A stretch of DNA of 64,000 nucleotides from Bursaphelenchus xylophilus (taxonomy: Eukaryota; Nematoda; Chromadorea; Rhabditida; Aphelenchoididae), in the NCBI GenBank assembly GCA_904066235.2, contig CAJFCV020000003.1:7998001-8062000 (forward strand). Direction: 5' to 3'. Positions 34,250 through 44,587 of the stretch are shown here, piece after piece; the first letter of the stretch is position 1, and every line of letters begins with the position of its first letter. The notes beneath the pieces were generated by a model that saw nothing but the letters and a program-made list of their open reading frames with translations, did no database searches and was not told the origin of the DNA. Made by a program: the position numbers and the translations under genes.

Positions 34250-34594
34250 TATACCTGATGAACGTTGTACTCAAATTTAATACCTTCTTCTCATCAAAAA
34301 AAAGCAAAAAAGATTGAATTAGGGCGCAAGCTGCCAACAACATTTATCGCGGGCTGCGCAAAATACCTAAATAATCCGTCATTCTGATTCCTTCTTATGC
34401 TGTTGCAACTTGCAAGTTGACAGTAGATTTGACTGTTGTGCTATAAAATTTAGCGGAGTTGAGGTTATAAAACGTTCCTTCGTAGTACTGTAGAAGCGAG
34501 TTGCGTATGCTTATGCATTTTGTTTTCCTGCTGACGTATTTTTTGAACACGCAAACATGTTTATTTTTTTTTTAATTTTCAGGAGTTGTTTATC
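34250..34594. other. Divergent promoter region of PITHD1 and the 34.6-kb operon
   Basis: About 345 bp between two head-to-head genes. The right end is T-rich and closes with TTTTCAG about 12 bp before the ATG at 34595, a likely trans-splice acceptor. No clear TATA box. Confidence 0.5.
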
Positions 34595-35732
34595 ATGGAT
34601 CGTCCTCCGCCGAAGACTTATCTTGAACAGCTAGAAACGGACAAGACTTCTGATGGACGACCAGTGTGGGCTCCGAAACCTAATCAGACCCGGCAACTGA
34701 ACCATGAAGATCTGGTTTATCTGGCTAAGATCAAGGCGTTATCACAATTTTCAGATAAAATACAGAAGGTAAGTAGCTCACAAAGTTTGCATTTTGTTTT
34801 TAGAAGAATATGAAGCTTCGATACCGCTTGAATTCTGTTTCCAAGGAGATCAAACTCATGAAGAAGATCAAAAGGTATGGAATTCTGTTTATTGAAGGAT
34901 GAAATTTTAGATTTTTGTGTGAGAAACTGCTGGAGATGGACGAGAATATTCATGATGAAAGGATCGACTTTGATGAGAACGATAATGAACAGCAGATTGA
35001 CGAGACCATCAGTGAGGTTGTTACTATGGTCATGCAGAATCCAACTTTGGTGGAAATGAATATAAAGAAGAGCAAATTAGCGGAGATGAAGAAACGAGAG
35101 CGTGACGTAGGTTGCACGTCGCACTTGATTTGTTTTTCATTTTTTTTATTTTGAAATTTTACTTATTGTTTTAGGCACACCAAGTACCTATCTCAATGGA
35201 TGACGATGATGCTGATAAATCAAGACAGCATATTATATCCATAATTGAAAGTGTTGCCAGTGAAGGGATGTACGAGGAAAATAAGAAATCCCGATCAATA
35301 AGGCCTTCACATCCATCTAAAACTCATATTCAGAAGCCGAGTTCTAGTTATGTAAGTCGATTTAAATTTTTAGGTATCTCTTTTTAGACTGCTCGTGAAG
35401 GCGACGAAAAGCCGGAGAAGCCAGCAGGGATCTTTAGGCTAAATTACAATGGCTTCAAAGATCCAGAGGCTCAAAATACATCCAACTACGATGCTCTATC
35501 TACACCTTTGCGAGAAGTATTGAAGATCGCACAGGGCAGAAAGCCAGACCATGGTGGAGTAACTGATGCTTGGCTTGCCCTTATACAAACATCATCAATG
35601 TCTCCAAAAACAAGTTCCTTATCTCCGCCTGCCACGGCACGCAGTCGTTTGTCCACTTTCAACTCGATCTCATCGGCCGCTTCACCTGATCGGAGTACCG
35701 AAAATAATCAGCATGATGTAAATAAGAAATAA
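34595..35732 (+). CDS. Conserved-looking orphan protein, charged and coiled
   Basis: I do not recognise a family. Five exons (34595-34768, 34804-34874, 34911-35106, 35175-35351, 35388-35732) keep frame and give 320 residues. The N-terminus reads MDRPPPKTYLEQLE and continues with an ordered-looking segment (HEDLVYLAKIKALSQF). Residues about 60-150 are highly charged and likely helical, rich in Lys and Glu, with an acidic patch (DENDNEQQIDE) and MKKRER. A second possible motif, STPLREVLKIAQGRK, precedes a Ser-rich tail (SPKTSSLSPPATARSR). No membrane helix or signal peptide, so probably nuclear or cytoplasmic. Two introns are only 35-36 nt. An AATAAA lies 15 bp after the stop and glyoxalase II starts 110 bp downstream on the same strand, which suggests it is the first gene of an operon. 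Confidence 0.82.
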
Positions 35733-35842
35733 GTTATTTCTGTTACAATAAATGTGTATATTGTATTCGCCTCCCGTAGTTTGTGGAGCACTTGTTTCTA
35801 TCATTTTTTTATCTCTCTGCGGTTCCCTTTCCACTCTCAAAG

Positions 35843-36858
35843 ATGTTTTTAAGACCCAGAACTTTTTTACAACAACAATTTAGAACTATGAAGGTTGTGG
35901 TGGAAAGAGCTCTGGCTGACAATTACATGTATTATGTGATCGATGATAGTACCAGAGACGGATTTGTCGTGGATTTAGGGGATGTTACGAATGTAAGAAT
36001 ATTGGTCTTTAAATGTTTTTTTTAAGAGCGGAAAATTGCTGACTTTTGTAAATAAGAACTGTTCAGGTAGCAAAGGTTGAGCGTCGAGAGGAATTCAAAT
36101 TGAAGGCCGCTCTAGTCACACACCATCATTGGGACCATTCTCAAGGAGCGTCTGAGATCCGAAAACAATATCCGAATATCAAGATCTACGGTGGAGATCA
36201 AGACCGAATCCAACAGACTGATAATGTGACTGACGGGCAGGTCATCAACTTTGGGAATATCGAAATTGTCTGCATTGGGACTCCTGGACACACAACATCC
36301 CATATTTGCTACTACGCCAAGGACAAGAGGACTCAGAAGAAGGCGCTTTTCACTGGGGATACTGTATTCTTAGCTGGATGTGGGAAGTTTTTCGAATGTC
36401 CGGCATCTGTTATGTACGGAACATTGAATAAGCTACAAAATACAGTCGATGACGATACGGTAAGTCCTGTTATATCGGTAATACGGTCTCAAGGCATACC
36501 TGATATAAATTTAATGGTTTAGGAAGTGTATTGTGGCCACGAATACAGCACAACCAACCTAAAATTTGCCAAGGAAGTAGAGCCAGGAAATGCCCGGATC
36601 ACCGAGAAAATCGAGACAGTAAAGAGCAGTCTCAATGCCGGGAAATACTCTGTTCCCTCGTTGTGGGGAGATGAGAAGTTGTACAACCCGTTCTTGAGAG
36701 TCGAGTAAGTCGTTTTGTATATTCATGGCGTTACGGAATTACGACACTCACTTGGAGTTTTTTTTAGCCAGCAGTCGGTAAAAGAATATTGTCAAGCAGA
36801 AGATCCAATTGAAGTCCTCGACAAGCTCCGAGCCAAGAAGAACAATTTCCGTGGGTAG
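35843..36858 (+). CDS. HAGH: Hydroxyacylglutathione hydrolase (glyoxalase II)
   Basis: Metallo-beta-lactamase-fold thioesterase that hydrolyses S-D-lactoylglutathione to D-lactate and glutathione, the second step of methylglyoxal detoxification. Four exons (35843-35992, 36067-36459, 36523-36704, 36768-36858) keep frame and give 271 residues. Metal ligands are visible: THHHWDHSQG, the His in GTPGHTTSH, the Asp in LFTGDTVF and the His in YCGHEYS. The C-terminal helical glutathione-binding part follows (TNLKFAKEVEP, NPFLRV). The first 15 residues, MFLRPRTFLQQQFRT, are basic and lack acids, fitting a mitochondrial targeting peptide; a second in-frame ATG at 35888 opens MKVVVERALADNYMYY, where the cytosolic enzyme normally begins. 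Each ATG follows an AG acceptor-like site. Probably the second gene of an operon with the gene at 34595. Confidence 0.95.
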
Positions 36859-37283
36859 AACGTTCGTTTTTATCAGTATCTTCCACTTTTTGTAGACATT
36901 TGTATTATTGAACCCATAAATTTATTATATTTATTGGTTGTAAGCAACAGTATGACAATTTAAGAAAATTTTGAAGTACTAAGATAACAGGATATTTGAA
37001 CCCCCACGATTATGACCCACTGTCGATCGCTGAATTCCTGATTAATGAAGGATTTTTATGTAAAGCTCGACCGATGCAGTGAAAGGAGAAAAATTAAGGC
37101 CGTTTTTTAAGTCCTTTATGTTTTTAGGCCTAGTTTTGAACTAATTAATTCTGATTGCCTAATTAGATCACATTTATCATTGAAAACATGTATAACTTAA
37201 ATATATATTTCTGTATGCAAATACACTATATTGTAATCTTATCCTACTGTAGATATGTGAAGATTGAGAACATCTTGTCAATA
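36859..37283. other. Convergent 3' region of glyoxalase II and the mitochondrial carrier
   Basis: About 425 bp between two stops facing each other, AT-rich. Contains likely 3' UTRs for both genes. No other feature. Confidence 0.5.
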
Positions 37284-38476
37284 TTACACATGCTGTACTT
37301 TCTTGATTCCTAAGAAATACTCGGCCACTCCAATGTAATATACTGTCTGAGCGATACCGAATAATGGAGCCATGACCATCATACGCAAAGCGGCGCCTTT
37401 GAAGAGAGCTCGGGGACCTTCTTCCTTTAGGATTTTTCTGAAATTAATCAGAGATCATATTACACTTGCAAACTCTGAAACATATTCTAAACGGCTTACA
37501 CAAACGCATCCGCGATTCCATTATAGGTGGAGGCTCCAGGGACTTTGCTAATCAGTTGTATTCTCGTTTTGATTACTGTAATTGCATCTTTTATTACTGT
37601 GATGCAACTTACCATCCAGGGGCGTAACAGAGAATGATCCAACAGCCCCAGCTGTTATTCCGGAAATAAATGAGCCGTAGAACACCGCATCTCCACTTCC
37701 ATCACTCTTCCTTGGCGCTAGCGAATCTAAGTGAGCAAAAAGAGGGAAATAAATCATGGAGAAGGTCACGTCTCTGGCCATGGTGGGGCCAATTCCCCGA
37801 TATAAACCAGCAATTCCTTTCTCCTTGAATAAGGAAAGCGCTAACTGTGTGGCACTCAACTTCGTTCCTTGGGCTTCTAAAGATCAGAAATAATCAAAAA
37901 TAAATTCACTCACGCTGCAGCTGGATCTTTAGAAGTTCCATGGGAGTGGTCACTATAATCTGGCAGAGTCCGGCTAAACCACCGGCAACCATACCTCGGA
38001 ATGGCGGAAGGGTTCTGAAAAGGATTCGTTTATTTTTCCGTAAAAGCAATCACATCAGTCAAACTACAGTAATCCGACTTACTTTTGATTAGGTACTGCC
38101 AATTGATATCGAAAGAAGTCGTTGGCAACCAATTTTATAGCTTTCTCTGGTGTTATCAACAATATATTGACTCCAGATCCTGAGTATATAGCCCTTATAC
38201 CTCCACTTCGCCAAGTTTTTTGCGCACAATCAACTCTAAGTAAGCAATAAGGCAATGCAGAGAGCGACTTACAATCCTTTATACTGTAGTGGTTGTCCCG
38301 GAACCGACCTCTGGTTCTGCAGTCTGGTTTTCACCAAGTCCAGAGGGAAAACACATGTTACACCAACAATACCGGCGAAACCTCCGTTTAAGATCTTTGG
38401 CAGGTACCTAAAGTAAAGCCGGAAAAATAAATGAAATGCTATGAACTCACGAAAACTGTGCCTTTTCGTTGGCCAT
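37284..38476 (-). CDS. Mitochondrial glutamate carrier (SLC25A18/A22 type)
   Basis: Inner-membrane carrier of the SLC25 family, most like the glutamate/proton symporters. Seven exons (38451-38476, 38273-38407, 38083-38235, 37914-38014, 37613-37876, 37500-37575, 37284-37437) keep frame and give 302 residues. Three tandem repeats carry the signature: [18 protein letters not shown] and TPLDVIKTR. Glutamate-carrier features include [17 protein letters not shown] at the start, [17 protein letters not shown] in repeat 1 and [17 protein letters not shown] before the last repeat. The first coding exon is only 26 bp and starts MANEKAQF; an acceptor TTTCAG lies 27 bp upstream of the ATG. The intron 37576-37612 is just 37 nt. 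A paralog for a related substrate cannot be excluded, but the match to the glutamate type is good. Confidence 0.92.
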
Positions 38477-39277
38477 TTGGAACAGTAATCGGAGAGCCTA
38501 TACCTGAAATATAATGTTTGTTAGATGAGTAATACAGAGCCTATTTCCAATAAACATGGAAATATCCACCAAAAAGAGAAGCAAGCCCAAGGAGAGGTAA
38601 AAACGATTAAATTTATTTTCAAAACAACTATTCAACGGCTTCAAAAAAATTGTGAACTTTGATGACCATTTCCATCGTTATCTGCTCTTATAACGCCGAC
38701 TTACGGCTTTTTCTGAACACTGAAAATGAGAGAAGATAACGTCTAGATACAAACACGGATGGAGATCAAATGATAAACAAGATAAGCTCGCCACGTGCTG
38801 AAGACATCATTTGCGACATTTGACGAACCATTCCTCCGAATGAGCCGGCCAAGTCAAAAACCACACTTCCATGTGACGTTCTTTGAGGACCTTTCCTCTC
38901 TTTCTTGTTCTCTGGCTGCAATCTGGGGTTTGTTTTCTGTCTAAACATAAAAATCAAAAGACTGCGGGAAATAACTTACAACCCTAGATAGAAACACGGA
39001 TGACCATTTCCATCGTTATCTATTTAGTCGGCAAGAATCAAGTGTAATATCGCGAGAAACCGAAGAAACTAATAAAATTTCTCTTGACTGGCGTTCATTT
39101 CATAGTGTCCACAGCGAAGTTCCAAAGACCAAACGGAAAAACAGGAAACCTCCAAAAAAGTTGTAAAAAATACAAATTGACCTTTCGTCGACCTTTCATC
39201 GTATAAAATGTCTTTTATTTTTCTTGACATTATTTCCGAAGTGTTGCAAGCCAGCGTATGACTTCCACACGAACGAA
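38477..39277. other. Intergenic region with a 22-bp direct repeat and an unresolved small ORF
   Basis: About 800 bp between the divergent carrier (minus) and ERGIC2 (plus). It holds two copies of ATGACCATTTCCATCGTTATCT (38662-38683 and 39000-39021). A minus-strand frame at 38766-38957 reads FDLAGSFGGMVRQMSQMMSS at its centre and could be an exon of a small gene (donor GTAAGT near 38978, acceptor TTTAG near 38941), but no complete model works, so I do not call a gene. Confidence 0.4.
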
Positions 39278-40837
39278 ATGGAGCAGTTACCGGACTCTGG
39301 GCTGAGACAACGGCGTAAATTAACCGTGGATGAGACAATCAAGTCGTTTGATGCTTTCAATAAGGTCGTGGACTCTGTTCAAGAAGAGAAGACTGCCACA
39401 AATGGAGTTAGTAAGTTGTGTGAAGACTTTCTCAAAGTTATTTTAGTTACCATCTGTTCCTTTGCTCTTATTTTGATATTATGCGGGTTTCAACTTTGTG
39501 AATATTATTACAACGATGATGTGGAATATAAATTCTCGGTTGACACGAATTTTGATGAGTGAGTGCTTTTACTTTTGAGTACATTGTTTAGACGGCCGAA
39601 TCTGGACATCGACATGATTGTTAACACTCCCTGCGGAGGTTTAACCGTGATGGTTGTTAGCCATAGTAGTGCTCACAAGAGAACTCCAGAAGATGGCATT
39701 AGAAAAGAGCCAACTCGCTTTGAGATGGAACCAAACGAGCAGTCGTTATGGAGTATTCTTCAAGCAGCTCATAAAGAACAGTTTAAGCCCGGAACGAAGC
39801 TAAAGGCACTCAATGATGTATGTTTGTTCATATCTATTTTTTCAAAGGAATATTTTGCCGTTTTCATGGATTATGTAAAAATTTTCTTTCCAGATGTCTT
39901 ATGTAAGTAGCAGTGTGGAATCCGGGCTTAGAGATATAGCAAAAGATAAGGTGAAAGAAGAGGAAATTGACATTAAAAAGCAACGAGCAGCGAATGGAAA
40001 TAAAGGCCATGGACATGGACAAGTTGTGATGATGATTGGTAATGGAATGGGGATGTTCCAGCTGATCTCTGGTCAGTTTATGATTTAGACAGGCTTTCTA
40101 GACACTTTTTACTTCAATTGTGCACATTGTTTTACGGCTTTTTGTCAAATTTAATTACTTTAGCCAATGGAGGAAACGAAGGGCACGCGTGTCGTTTGGT
40201 TGGCAAAGTACCAGTTCTGAAGGGCGATGACGACCGAATTGTAATCTCCTCATCCAATGTCATCAACTTTGGACCGTTTATGGGAGAGCTGGACAATGGG
40301 GCCAAGTCCAATTTCTCTCATCGCATCGAGAGGTTCCACTTTGGAGATCACGTTTGGGGACTGGTTACTCCATTGGCCGGGACTGAGAAGTTCTCACAAA
40401 GCGGTGAGTGGTTACACATTATGTGATATGCGTCTTGGATACTATTAATGAAGGCTGACTTGATTAATCTTAGGAGGAACAATGTACAAATATTTTGTCA
40501 AAGTGGTCCCCACAAGGATCGTGGGCTTCTTGGGAAAATCTATAACCTATCAATACTCCGTTACCTCAATGCAACGGGAACCACAGGATTCGGGACATAT
40601 TGGAAGTGGAATCACCTTTGTTTACGAATTCGCCGGAAATGTAATTGATGTTTATCCGACAAGAATGTAAGAATGGCCTTTCTAATCATGGGAAAGTTAA
40701 CTGACAAATATTTTAGGGGTCTAATACAACTGCTTCTCCGTCTTTGTTCAGTCATCGGAGGTGTGTTTGCAACGAGTATTGTGATCCAAACAATTGTCTC
40801 TAACTTGATCCAACGAATACCCTATACAAAATTGTGA
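39278..40837 (+). CDS. ERGIC2: ERGIC2/Erv41-family ER-Golgi cargo receptor
   Basis: Membrane protein cycling between ER and Golgi; with ERGIC3/Erv46 it retrieves ER residents. Six exons (39278-39558, 39592-39817, 39894-40071, 40164-40403, 40474-40666, 40717-40837) keep frame and give 412 residues. Topology fits the family: a short cytosolic start with DETIKSFDAFNKV, TM1 near residues 55-72 (VTICSFALILILCGFQL), a large lumenal domain, and TM2 near the C-terminus (LIQLLLRLCSVIGGVFATS). Lumenal family hallmarks include the N-terminal beta portion (NLDIDMIVNTPCGGL), ACRLVGKVPVLK, SHRIERFHFGD and the late GSGITFVYEFAGN. The ERGIC3-type cysteine cluster is absent, which favours ERGIC2 over ERGIC3. 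An acidic, Lys-rich insert and the GHGHGQVVMMIGNGMGM tract are unusual. The gene converges with mitofilin. Confidence 0.85.
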
Positions 40838-41193
40838 TGACGTGTATGTTTCTAGCTCATATCAACATTTTAAATGCGATTCGGGTAATTAAATTATTTT
40901 TCAAATCACGAAATAAATCCTTGCGCTATTAGACCAAATAAGCCTTGTGTTAATAAGTGTCAATTTCAAAGATTTATGAGACGAAATGTTATTCATAATT
41001 AAATTTCTTGAAGCTGTCAGAATGCTAGCGACAGGGCGGATCTTCACGACTTCATCCCTCTGATGGCCGCCTACGCGTCGGATCTGAATCCGACGGACTA
41101 AATTTTTTCAATTCTGGGGAAATCGCATAAAACAAAAGAAGTTAACTAAATAAACCTTTATTCAACTATATTAAGACAACTTTATGGTAAGCC
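40838..41193. other. Convergent 3' region of ERGIC2 and mitofilin
   Basis: About 355 bp between two facing stops. It holds likely polyadenylation sites (AATAAA near 40911) and a perfect 8-bp stem with a 4-nt loop at 41076-41095, listed separately. Confidence 0.5.
41076..41095. repeat. Short perfect hairpin between convergent genes
   Basis: The stem CGTCGGAT pairs with ATCCGACG around the loop CTGA. It lies 239 bp past the ERGIC2 stop and 99 bp past the mitofilin stop. The T-loop-like look is not matched by tRNA boxes. Function unknown. Confidence 0.5.
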
Positions 41194-44029
41194 CTAATAC
41201 ACAGACCTGATACTTGACACTGCTGCGTGGGACAAAAGAAGATCCGCCAAGAATTTCACCTCTAAATGCTGACGGGTGTCCTGAATCCAATCTTGAGCGA
41301 CTCGAGCGGCGGGGCCTTCCAGAAGTTGTGCTACTCTAACAGCAGACAATAAGTCATTCTGTTGAACAAAGAAGTTGACTCTGGCCAGAACTTCCCGATT
41401 ATCCAAGGTCTTCAAGTCAAGGGGATCTTCAGGTGAAAATCTTCGGGGGAAATCCACGATAAAGAGGGATTGGATCCAAGAAGAAATGTACTTGGCCAGG
41501 GATCCTCCGTTCTCATCAATGCTGGCAAGTCGAAATCCGATTTTATATACCTGCAAGTTAATATGATGACGTTACAATCGGGGCTTACTTGTTTAAATCG
41601 AAGTTTTAGATCCGCTTCAGTGTAAACGCCTTTTTGGAGACTTTCGGAGGGGAAGATGGTAATGAGCGTCTTCACAAACTCATCGTTTTCACAAGCTTTG
41701 CCAATCACGGAGAGCTAAACGATAAAAACATTAGCAAGAAAATAGGAGATAACATTGAATCCCATATGTAACATAATCAGGTACCCTAAACAACTTAATC
41801 ATCACATATCAAGTACATTACGGTATCCGAAAAGACAACAGTATCTTAGATATACTTACTACAACACATGCAGGTCTACTAGGTATCCCAATCATATATT
41901 CAACTACTACAATATACGTTACCTCCTTTTCCAGTGGTTTTCTTCTAGCATCGACAGTTTCTCCAGACTTTTGGCCAAACGCAATGGATTCATGGAGATT
42001 CTGACAGGCCAGCCAGAATTGTTTCGATCTCCTGTTCTCAGCGTCCAATGCAACTCGACTTTCAAGGGCTGTCTCGATTCCTCGAAGCTTCTCCAAGGCC
42101 AATTCCACTTGTTTTTGATGGAGCCGGCGTTCCTTTTCGACTGCTTCCTGAAGAAAGAGTCATAATAAATAAAAAACATAATCAATGTAAAAAAATCCCA
42201 TCGTTTTTAAATCCAGTAACTCGAAACCTTTCATTTGGGACAGAATTCTTTTTTTCCTACTCTTCCCCATTCTAACATATTGGTTAGTTTTTTTCGAGGC
42301 TTTACAGCTATTCTGAGACTTTGGCTAGCCATTTAAAAAATTTGATTGACATTTCAACTCATTGGGCAACCGGAGCAAATTTGCAACACTGGCTACTTAC
42401 ATCCACAGCCTGAGCATTCTCAATATCATGGAGTTGTTTCTGGGTGCGGATGACCTGTTCGAGATTGTCAGCATGAGCAGCAGCAGCCCTCTGAAGTCTC
42501 TCCTCGAGCTGTTTCTCCCAATTACTCTTCTCATCTCTCAATTTCTTCTCCAATTCCACATTACTGATGGCTTGGACCCGGGTCAATTCCAATTCGAGCT
42601 GAGCCTTAGACAGATTCGCGTCAGACTTTCTTTGTTCCTCCAGGGCTTTGGCGATGTTTTTTTCTTCAAGGAGCTGAAAAAGGGCGATAATACTTCCCAG
42701 AAATTCGAATTACAATAACCCCGACAAACGAATACATCATTTCCGCCATTGTAAAAATCAAGTAAAATACGAACCTGCTGTTCCGTTAACTGTCTTTTCA
42801 ATTGATCCACCTTTAAATGGGCGTGGGCAATCAAAGCATTCAATTCCTCTTCAGTCAGCTTCTTTTGCTTGGCATGAATGTCAACATTTGGAACGACAGC
42901 CTTCAATTCCTCAGCGAATCGTTGACGACTCTTATCAATCAAGTCCTTGTACTGATTGAACACCCTGCTTTCATTGCGGGCATTCTGGATCATCTGATTC
43001 AACTCATCAATCTGATAGGAGAGCTTGTCGGCGGTATCACGAGCGTTCACCAAGATTGGAGCACTAGCAGCCGCGGCGTCATGCTTTCCAGAAGAGATAA
43101 CCTGAAATTCGCGGTTTATTCTCTTAAAGTTCACCTTCGGGTTTACGGAGGTCTAAAACAATAACAAATGTATAAAATCCTACCTTTTTCAAACCATCAA
43201 GAGCATTTCGACTCTTGGCTTCCAACTCCAAATCCTTGTTGGCCAAGTTCTCAGCGTAGGCCAAGGCTTCTCGGACCTTATCCCAATTTGCATTTGATCC
43301 CGCATCAACAGCTTCTTTAATTGCTTTAGCATGGTTGGTGACGGCTTCAATTGTCTTGATCTTCGCATCCGTGGCGTCTTTTACAACCTTCTGGGTCTTT
43401 TCCAGCGCAGAGATAACATTCTTTTCAATTTCTAAAACAAAAAAAATATAATTTAAACGTCATTAATCCGTCAGTACAAAAAGCGGCAAGTCAAGACCAT
43501 CTCTCACCTTTGGTAGCTCTGACGGTCTCCTCAGAAGTTGGTTTCTTAGTTGACGGGGGAAGAACCGGCTTATGGACGTCAACCGGTACAATCTCTGGTC
43601 TTGGCTTCGGTGGTGGAAGCTCCTTCTTCTCGGGGACAACTTTGTGAGCCATCTCGGAGACCTTCTGCTTCACTTCGGAAACAGAATGTCCCAATTTCTC
43701 AACAATTGGGGTGCTTACAAAAGCATTCCGTCTAAACTTTCAACAATACCTAACAATTAAAGCAATAAAACTCACGTTGGAGGCCCAATTGTGGCATCAA
43801 ACAATTGTTTGGACTGTGGGATTGTATCTTCAACAGTTTTCCGGAACTCGGTATCAACGTAGGCGTATCCCAAGGTTCCTCCGACAACCCCAGTACCAAC
43901 CGCAGTCAAGGCGAACAGCTTTTTACCAACTCCACCACTTTTCTTCACACCTTCCGCTGCTGATTGCGAAGCTTCACGTATGGAGCCAACTCGACATTTT
44001 ATGGACTCCTTTGCGGCCAACCGCAACAT
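41194..44029 (-). CDS. IMMT: Mitofilin / MICOS complex subunit MIC60
   Basis: Core MICOS subunit that shapes crista junctions in the mitochondrial inner membrane. Eight exons (43776-44029, 43508-43731, 43184-43431, 42775-43101, 42401-42673, 41923-42147, 41589-41714, 41194-41550) keep frame and give 677 residues, close to the animal length. The N-terminus MLRLAAKESIKCRVGS is basic (import signal); a single membrane helix follows at about 33-55 (ALTAVGTGVVGGTLGYAYV). Residues 90-160 are proline-rich and the middle (165-500) is coiled coil. The C-terminal mitofilin signature is intact: LSVIGKACENDEF, SLQKGVYTEADLKLRF, DNREVLARVNFFVQQNDLLS and ARVAQDWIQDTRQHLEVK. C. elegans has two such genes (immt-1 and immt-2); I cannot say which this matches. 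An acceptor TTTTTAG lies about 10 bp upstream of the ATG. Confidence 0.93.
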
Positions 44030-44587
44030 TATAAACCCCTAAAAAGAAATAAAATAAAGAAAGAATAAGAAACATCTCAAGGATAATATATTTCATAAAA
44101 TCGCGAAGTGACAATTGTCGAATACAAGGGCAGGGTGAAAAATCAACGGACGTGTAAACCAAGATGTTTCAATAAAGTTTGTATTGTAAACACTTGCTTC
44201 TTGATCCATGAAAAGAAAGAGAAAAAGAAGGGAAACACTTGACAATTTGTGTCAAGTTTGCCCAAAACGGAACAGTTGCTTCGTTTTGAACCGTAAAGAA
44301 CATGTACACATGTTGGAAGCGAATTCACGTGAAGGATGCGATGAGGTAAGCGGATGATAGGTGGAGTTGATTATAAGTCTAGGAAAGCGTCGTTCACAGG
44401 TGTTTTATTATTTTTAATCGCAATTTATAGCAAGTTTTTCGTATTTTTTGATGTCTAATGGCCTATCGAACCCAACGAATTCGTTTCCGTCGATTGCCAA
44501 GTGATTCCCTAGTGCCTGATATCAGATCTGAGAGAATTACGAATTATTTCAGGATTGAGAATAGATGTTTATTCATAGGATACAATT
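44030..44587. other. Intergenic region between mitofilin and the TANC-like gene
   Basis: About 560 bp between two minus-strand genes: 3' UTR of the TANC-like gene and upstream region of mitofilin. Open frames on the plus strand are shadows of the last TANC-like exon. Confidence 0.5.
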
